Positions 40,399 through 44,723 of a stretch of 44,723 bases of DNA are shown here, in pieces. Location: positions 1 through 44,723 of the forward strand of contig JAGHTW010000082.1 of NCBI GenBank assembly GCA_018065145.1, written 5' to 3'. This stretch comes from Candidatus Prevotella equi (GTDB lineage: Bacteria > Bacteroidota > Bacteroidia > Bacteroidales > Bacteroidaceae). Position numbers and translations under genes: made by a program. The notes beneath the pieces were generated by a model. The model was not told the origin of the DNA. It was given only the letters and a program-made list of their open reading frames with translations, and did no database searches. The stretch's first letter is position 1; each line of letters starts with the position of its first letter.

Positions 40399-42837
40399 AT
40401 GATATTAAAACTCTACAATTATATGACCTCTCACGCAGCGTTACTGTGGGGATCCTTAGTAGGTATCACCGCTGTCCTCGTTGTGTTGGTATTGCAGATG
40501 TCATATAAGGAAGACATATCCGACTTCTTGCCTTTAGGCACCGAGGAACGGCGGTCACTTGAGATTTTCCAGGATATCTCAGGCGCCAATCAGTTGGTTA
40601 TACTCTTCGCCAATGATATTGACGATGCCGATAGGGTGACAGAGGCAGTAGGGCTCTTCGCAGAGAAGGTAGCAGAGAAGGATAGCGCGGGGTGGACAAA
40701 GGATATGACGGTGCAGTTTGATATGGAGAGTATATCGGCTGTTCAGGAGTTCGTTTACGGCAATATCCCTTACTTCCTTACAGAAAAGGACTACGCACGC
40801 ATGGACTCGTTGCTTGCCGTGCCGCAATACATAGAGAGACAGTTGGCAGAGGACAAGAACATGCTGCTGTTCCCTTCCGGTGGCATGCTATCGCAGAACA
40901 TTGGCAGAGACCCGCTGAATCTCTTTACGCCTGTCGTAAACCGACTGAGCGAACAACAACAGAACTCACAGTTTGAGATATACGACGGCTATGTCTTCAC
41001 TACCGATATGTCACGTGCCATTGTCACGCTGCCATCGCCGTTCGGCAATTCTGAGACGGATAAGAATGCGCAGTTGCTGACACTCATAGAGGACTGTATT
41101 GCAGACATGCAACAACAGTACCCCGACATCAAGGCACACGTCATAGGAGGACCGCAGATAGCCGTAGGCAATGCGAAGCAGATAAAACAGGACTCTTTGA
41201 TTGCCGTCACGCTATCCATCGTGCTTATCTTAGCCTTCCTGTTCTTCTCCTTCCGTTCCTTCAAGAACATCCTCATGATGGCACTGTCAATAGGGTGGGG
41301 ATGGCTCTTCGCCTTAGGCGGTATGAGTCTCTTCCACGATAGCGTGTCGATAATCGTCATAGGCATATCAAGCGTGATATTGGGTATTGCCGTCAACTAT
41401 CCGCTTCACCTTGTGGCACATCTGGAACACGAACCGGATATGAGAAAGGCACTGAAGGATATCTCCCTGCCACTTCTCGTGGGAAACATAACGACAGTGG
41501 GAGCATTCCTTGCGCTGGTTCCGTTGGACGCCACTGCGCTGCGGGACCTCGGCACCTTCGCTTCGCTATTGCTCGTAGGCACTATCGCCTATGTCCTCAT
41601 CTATCTGCCACATAGCGTTAAGCCTGTTGCCAAGAAGGAACAGGGAATCCTCACACGTATAGCCGCAGTACAGCTGGACAACAAGCACTGGCTCGTTGCC
41701 GCCGTAGCAGTGTTGACGCTCGTCTTCGCGTGGTTTAGTTTTGATGTGGAGTTTGATACCAACATGTCAAACATAAACTACATGACGGAAGAGCAACGAA
41801 CTGATATGGATTATTTCCAACGGCTCACCGATAAAGACACTACCGCGACAAAGACAACACTCTATGTCACCTCGTCAGCATCTACTATTGATGCCGCACT
41901 TGATTCGGCACATGCCAAGGGCCTTGACATGACGACGCATTTCCTCGCATCGAAGAAAGAACAGGCAAAGAGACTGCAACTGTGGGATAACTTCCTTGCA
42001 CGTCACAAGGAAAGTCTTACCGCTATGCTTGCAGAGAAAGGTGCGGCTGCAGGGTTCGCCACTGATGCCTTCAGTGACTTCCATGATATAATAGGTGGAA
42101 CGTACGCGCCAAGGGATTTCGAATATTTCGCTCCGCTCACCTCTACCGTCTTTGCTATGAATATATGTCATAATAAGGAGACGGGCATATACACCATCGT
42201 GGATAAGCTGCAGGTGGATAAGGACGAGATAGAGAAGGCGCACGAACGATATCCGGGCAGCTTCTACGTAGAGAGCATGAACAGCGCATTGGTAAACACA
42301 CTGTCGGATAACTTTAACTACATAGGCTTCGCATGTTCGTTTATCGTGTTCTTCTTCCTCTGGGCATCGTTCCGCAACTTCAAGTATGCCGTCATCTCCT
42401 TTATCCCTATGGCTATAAGCTGGATATGGATATTAGGCATCATGGCGTTGCTGGGCATCAAGTTCAATATCATTAACATCATACTGGCAACATTCATCTT
42501 CGGACAGGGTGATGACTACACCATCTTCATCACCGAAGGATGCATCTACGAACGCAAGCATGGAAAGAGTATCCTGACGTCATACAAACAGGGTATCTTG
42601 CTCTCTGCCGTCATCATGTTCATAGGCATAGGAACACTGATATTTGCAAAGCATCCGGCACTGTACTCTCTGGCAGAGATAACAATCATCGGCATGTCGT
42701 GCGTCGTCTTTATGTCATGGATGATACCGCCATTGCTCTTCAAGATAATAGAAAACTTTGACCATTTACTTACTTATGAAAGAAAGAATAAGAACAATAC
42801 TCGAGGATGCTCTTCCTTTGGTAGATCTCGACTCTGA
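40399..42837 (+). CDS. MMPL/RND-family exporter
   Basis: The 812-residue protein has the RND layout of two halves, each with a large periplasmic loop and five or six membrane helices. There is an N-terminal helix (about 14-33), a first helical bundle (about 265-400, including SLIAVTLSIVLILAFLFFSF and the conserved VNYPLHLVAH), a second signal helix near 435-452, and a last bundle (about 630-795, with FGQGDDYTIF). Such exporters in aryl-polyene clusters are thought to extract the lipid product from the inner membrane using the proton gradient, passing it to the LolA-like carrier. Its tail overlaps the third ACP gene by 62 bases. Confidence 0.92.
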   Translation: MILKLYNYMTSHAALLWGSLVGITAVLVVLVLQMSYKEDISDFLPLGTEERRSLEIFQDISGANQLVILFANDIDDADRVTEAVGLFAEKVAEKDSAGWTKDMTVQFDMESISAVQEFVYGNIPYFLTEKDYARMDSLLAVPQYIERQLAEDKNMLLFPSGGMLSQNIGRDPLNLFTPVVNRLSEQQQNSQFEIYDGYVFTTDMSRAIVTLPSPFGNSETDKNAQLLTLIEDCIADMQQQYPDIKAHVIGGPQIAVGNAKQIKQDSLIAVTLSIVLILAFLFFSFRSFKNILMMALSIGWGWLFALGGMSLFHDSVSIIVIGISSVILGIAVNYPLHLVAHLEHEPDMRKALKDISLPLLVGNITTVGAFLALVPLDATALRDLGTFASLLLVGTIAYVLIYLPHSVKPVAKKEQGILTRIAAVQLDNKHWLVAAVAVLTLVFAWFSFDVEFDTNMSNINYMTEEQRTDMDYFQRLTDKDTTATKTTLYVTSSASTIDAALDSAHAKGLDMTTHFLASKKEQAKRLQLWDNFLARHKESLTAMLAEKGAAAGFATDAFSDFHDIIGGTYAPRDFEYFAPLTSTVFAMNICHNKETGIYTIVDKLQVDKDEIEKAHERYPGSFYVESMNSALVNTLSDNFNYIGFACSFIVFFFLWASFRNFKYAVISFIPMAISWIWILGIMALLGIKFNIINIILATFIFGQGDDYTIFITEGCIYERKHGKSILTSYKQGILLSAVIMFIGIGTLIFAKHPALYSLAEITIIGMSCVVFMSWMIPPLLFKIIENFDHLLTYERKNKNNTRGCSSFGRSRL

Positions 42838-42997
42838 TTTCCTCTTCGCTGAACTCAGTTCATTGGAGATAACTAACATCATGATGCTCCTGTCTGAGGA
42901 ATACAACATAGACTTGGTCTTCACTGATGTAACACCAAAGAATTTTAAGTCACTTGACAACATCGTCAAGATGGTGGAATCAAAACTTAACAAGTAA
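42776..42997 (+). CDS. Acyl carrier protein 3, divergent
   Basis: The start is set at the internal ATG 42776 (MKERIRTILEDALP), giving 73 residues; the frame begins earlier but only inside the exporter gene. The phosphopantetheine motif reads LSSLEITNI: the attachment Ser is Ser29 but the usual Asp before it is also Ser. Helix spacing otherwise fits an ACP (MLLSEEYNIDLVF follows). It is directly before the AMP ligase gene (one-base overlap, TAATG), so it is likely the carrier that the ligase loads with the starter unit. It overlaps the exporter gene by 62 bases. Confidence 0.82.
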   Translation: MKERIRTILEDALPLVDLDSDFLFAELSSLEITNIMMLLSEEYNIDLVFTDVTPKNFKSLDNIVKMVESKLNK

Positions 42998-44202
42998 TGT
43001 ACCATCCAGGAACAATCCTTGAAATGGTGCGCGACTCTGCATCACGATGGGCTGACAAGGTGGCAATCATCACCGATGATACCACGCTGACCTATGCGCA
43101 GCTTTACGACAAGATGCAGAAGACTGAACCACTGCCTATACCTCTTCTCGGAGAGGCATGGGACAAGGACTTTGTGCTATACACCACAGGAACAACAGGA
43201 CAGTCAAAAGGCGTCATCATAAGCCAACGGGCTGTGTTGGCAAATACCGAGAACCTCATAGCGGGACAGCTCTTCTCTCACGATCTTGTCTTTATCATCG
43301 CGGGTTCAATGACGCATCTGGGTTGCTGGTCCAAGATATTCCCTACGCTCATGCAGGGTGGCACGCTGTATATCCTCAAAGAGGGAATGAAGAATATCGA
43401 TGCCTTCTTCCAGGCTCTTGACATGCCGCTTGACAGATACAACCTACCTGCCGGCACTAAGTTCGCCACCTTCCTTGTTCCCGCAAATATACGCATACTG
43501 ATGCAGTTCTCGGGAGAGCTGCTGAAAGACTATGCTGACCGCATAGACTTCATAGAGACGGGCGCGGCACCGATGGCGCATGGCGATATGCTTAAACTGT
43601 GTCAATTGTTGCCTCACTCAAGACTATACAACACCTACGCCTCTACCGAGACGGGCATCTGCACCACATACAACTACAACGACGGCAGATGCACGGCAGG
43701 ATGCCTCGGCTTGCCGTTGAAGAACTCGCAGGTGTTCATTACCGATGAGGGAAAGATTGCATGCAAAGGAAAGACACTCATGTCGGGATATGAGAATGCA
43801 GAGGCGCTGACGGCTACCGTGCTGCATGACAATACCCTCTTCACCAACGACAACGGTTTTATTGATGAGGAAGGAATGTTGCATATCCTTGGAAGGGATG
43901 ACGATGTGATAAACGTCGGTGGCTATAAAATTTCTCCTGCGGAAGTGGAAGACATCGCCATGAGTTTCCCTTCGGTAAAAGACTGCATACTGATAGCAAA
44001 GGAACATAAGATATTAGGTAATGCAACATGCCTCTTGGTGCAACTTGATGAAGGCGAAATGCTTGATAAGAAGGCACTTGCAAGACATATAAACGAACAT
44101 CTCGAGCGTTACAAGGTTCCTATGCTTTACGAAGCAGTGGAAGAGATAAAACGAAACCAGAACGGAAAGTTAGACCGAAATTTTTACAGGAAGAACAAAT
44201 AA
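42997..44202 (+). CDS. Short AMP-dependent acyl/aryl ligase
   Basis: The 401-residue enzyme is an ANL-family adenylating enzyme with the P-loop TTGTTGQSKG at 63-72, YASTETG as A5, LGRDDDVINVGGYKISPAEVE as A8 and the catalytic Lys near the end in RNQNGKLDR. In full-length relatives the P-loop is near residue 160-190, so about 100 residues of the N-terminal subdomain are missing while the first 40 (TLTYAQLYDKM) are kept. All catalytic motifs remain. It probably adenylates an aryl or fatty acid starter and loads ACP3. It is the last gene of the cluster. Confidence 0.87.
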   Translation: MYHPGTILEMVRDSASRWADKVAIITDDTTLTYAQLYDKMQKTEPLPIPLLGEAWDKDFVLYTTGTTGQSKGVIISQRAVLANTENLIAGQLFSHDLVFIIAGSMTHLGCWSKIFPTLMQGGTLYILKEGMKNIDAFFQALDMPLDRYNLPAGTKFATFLVPANIRILMQFSGELLKDYADRIDFIETGAAPMAHGDMLKLCQLLPHSRLYNTYASTETGICTTYNYNDGRCTAGCLGLPLKNSQVFITDEGKIACKGKTLMSGYENAEALTATVLHDNTLFTNDNGFIDEEGMLHILGRDDDVINVGGYKISPAEVEDIAMSFPSVKDCILIAKEHKILGNATCLLVQLDEGEMLDKKALARHINEHLERYKVPMLYEAVEEIKRNQNGKLDRNFYRKNK

Positions 44203-44248
44203 TATCGTACACATTTTTTAGTACGTTATTTCCTCTTTATAGCATTAG

Positions 44249-44371
44249 TCTTTGTTAAGATATCTTAAAACTTTCCCGTAGTCTAACCAATTCCCTAAAT
44301 TTTTCTTAACTTTGTGGGAAATTATGCGCGCATGCGTTATGTGCATTATGACAAAGACAGCGCAAAATCCT
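44249..44371 (+). promoter_or_regulatory. Repeated promoter-leader element B downstream of the cluster
   Basis: This second copy of element A has its first block at 44249-44270 (with the palindrome AAGATATCTT), a -7 box TAACTTTG at 44307-44314 and the leader to 44371. The two blocks are 12 bases closer than in copy A. The frame starting at ATG 44324 reads MRACVMCIMTKTAQNP and continues through the 33-bp repeats to 44509. The region 44203-44547 otherwise has no gene. Confidence 0.6.
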
Positions 44372-44414
44372 GGTACAAACAAATCATTTAATATACAAGT
44401 ATTTGGGAACAAAA

Positions 44415-44505
44415 TGTCAATATTCGCAAACTTTTTATGTGTGATAGTGTCAATATTCGCAAACTTTTTATATCCAAAAGTGTCAATATTCGCACATGAC
44501 TTATA
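44415..44505. repeat. Three 33-bp tandem repeats
   Basis: TGTCAATATTCGCA begins at 44415, 44448 and 44481, a period of exactly 33 bases; the first two units agree for about 24 bases (through ACTTTTTAT) and the third decays after CGCA. They lie just before a transposase-like gene and may be its binding sites or an element end. Confidence 0.8.
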
Positions 44506-44515
44506 CTAGAAAAAG

Positions 44516-44548
44516 TTGTCACTTTGGGAGCAAAGAAAGAAGTGACAA
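44516..44548. repeat. 9-bp inverted repeat over the start of the transposase-like gene
   Basis: TTGTCACTT (44516-44524) and AAGTGACAA (44540-44548) are reverse complements with a 15-base loop. The right arm covers the first base of the ATG, so it could hide the start in RNA or be an operator. Confidence 0.6.
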
Positions 44549-44723
44549 TGAAGCACAAGACAAGGACAGAACGTGTGTTCAATGAAGCTACCGGTTGGTA
44601 CGAGACACGCGAGGTAGAATTAAAGGGGTATGTTTTTACGGATGATGATCGCATTTTAATCGTCCGTGAGTACCTAGAAAGTGGTCTTCCGGCAGAGAAG
44701 ATTATACAAAAGTATCATATAAG
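44548..44723 (+). CDS. N-terminal fragment of a transposase-like helix-turn-helix protein (cut by the window)
   Basis: The frame runs from ATG 44548 off the end of the window, so only 58 residues are visible. It contains MKHKTRTERVFNEATGWYET and later ILIVREYLESGLPAEKIIQK, which looks like the helix-turn-helix start of an insertion-sequence OrfA-type protein. The family cannot be fixed from this much. The tandem repeats and inverted repeat just upstream fit an element end. It follows the end of the biosynthetic cluster and the second promoter-leader element. Confidence 0.5.
   Translation, partial: MKHKTRTERVFNEATGWYETREVELKGYVFTDDDRILIVREYLESGLPAEKIIQKYHI

Noticed and set aside
44203..44240. 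Terminator after the AMP ligase gene
   Set aside because: CGTAC and GTACG pair with T residues only in the loop; a 5-bp stem without a following T tract is not convincing.
44415..44505. CRISPR array
   Set aside because: The units are adjacent with only about 9 variable bases between conserved parts, there are three of them, and no cas gene is near. They are tandem repeats.
1..44723. tRNA or rRNA genes
   Set aside because: No cloverleaf with a GTTCGA-type loop or rRNA core sequence was noticed; intergenic space is small and mostly accounted for. A tRNAscan run would settle this.

Overview
The window looks like chromosomal DNA of a Bacteroidales bacterium, most likely a Prevotella-like member of Prevotellaceae. 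Visible promoters follow the Bacteroidetes pattern (a TTTG-like box about 20 nt before TAnnTTTG), Shine-Dalgarno sequences are mostly absent, and several families are typical of the phylum: the dut-TPR-DUF4292-EnvC gene order, a two-component propeller kinase, and a BspA-type leucine-rich-repeat protein. Genus assignment is inference.

Region 1 (64-4439, minus strand) is a housekeeping run: efp, a family 2 glycosyltransferase, radC, a SufT/MIP18-like Fe-S assembly protein and a membrane Ser/Thr kinase with an LRR ectodomain. rpmH (4652-4807) diverges from it and ends in a clear terminator. Region 2 (4949-9419, plus) is dut, a TPR protein, a DUF4292 lipoprotein and an EnvC-like protein with a degenerate LytM domain; argE converges on it.

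Region 3 (10519-19422, minus) is a signalling operon: a response regulator with a SpoIIE/PP2C phosphatase output, a membrane coiled-coil WD40 protein, a propeller histidine-kinase-like protein whose H-box histidine is Asp, a sensorless histidine kinase with an intact H-box, and a TonB-dependent receptor with a TPR-like N-terminal domain. Region 4 (19573-23716, plus) holds an acyl-CoA synthetase, an S23-type four-helix-bundle gene between perfect 22-bp inverted repeats, prfB, a small membrane protein and a CYTH protein.

Region 5 (24026-44202, plus) is a 20-kb biosynthetic cluster that I read as an aryl-polyene/flexirubin-like pathway. It has three ketosynthases (two fused to a second partial KS domain), three acyl carrier proteins, two hot-dog dehydratases, an O-methyltransferase, three different acyltransferases (one fused to a glycosyltransferase), two tandem CrtI-like FAD oxidoreductases, a small DMT permease, a LolA-like carrier, an MMPL/RND exporter, an alpha/beta hydrolase and a short AMP ligase. 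The likely logic is that the ligase loads a starter on an ACP, the ketosynthases and dehydratases build a conjugated chain, the methyltransferase and oxidoreductases tailor it, the acyltransferases and glycosyltransferase attach it to a lipid, and LolA and MMPL move it toward the outer membrane. No ketoreductase and no aromatic amino-acid ammonia-lyase are present. The cluster is bracketed by two copies of a promoter-plus-mini-ORF element (around 23746-23919 and 44249-44371). After the second copy the window ends in three 33-bp tandem repeats and the start of a transposase-like gene.
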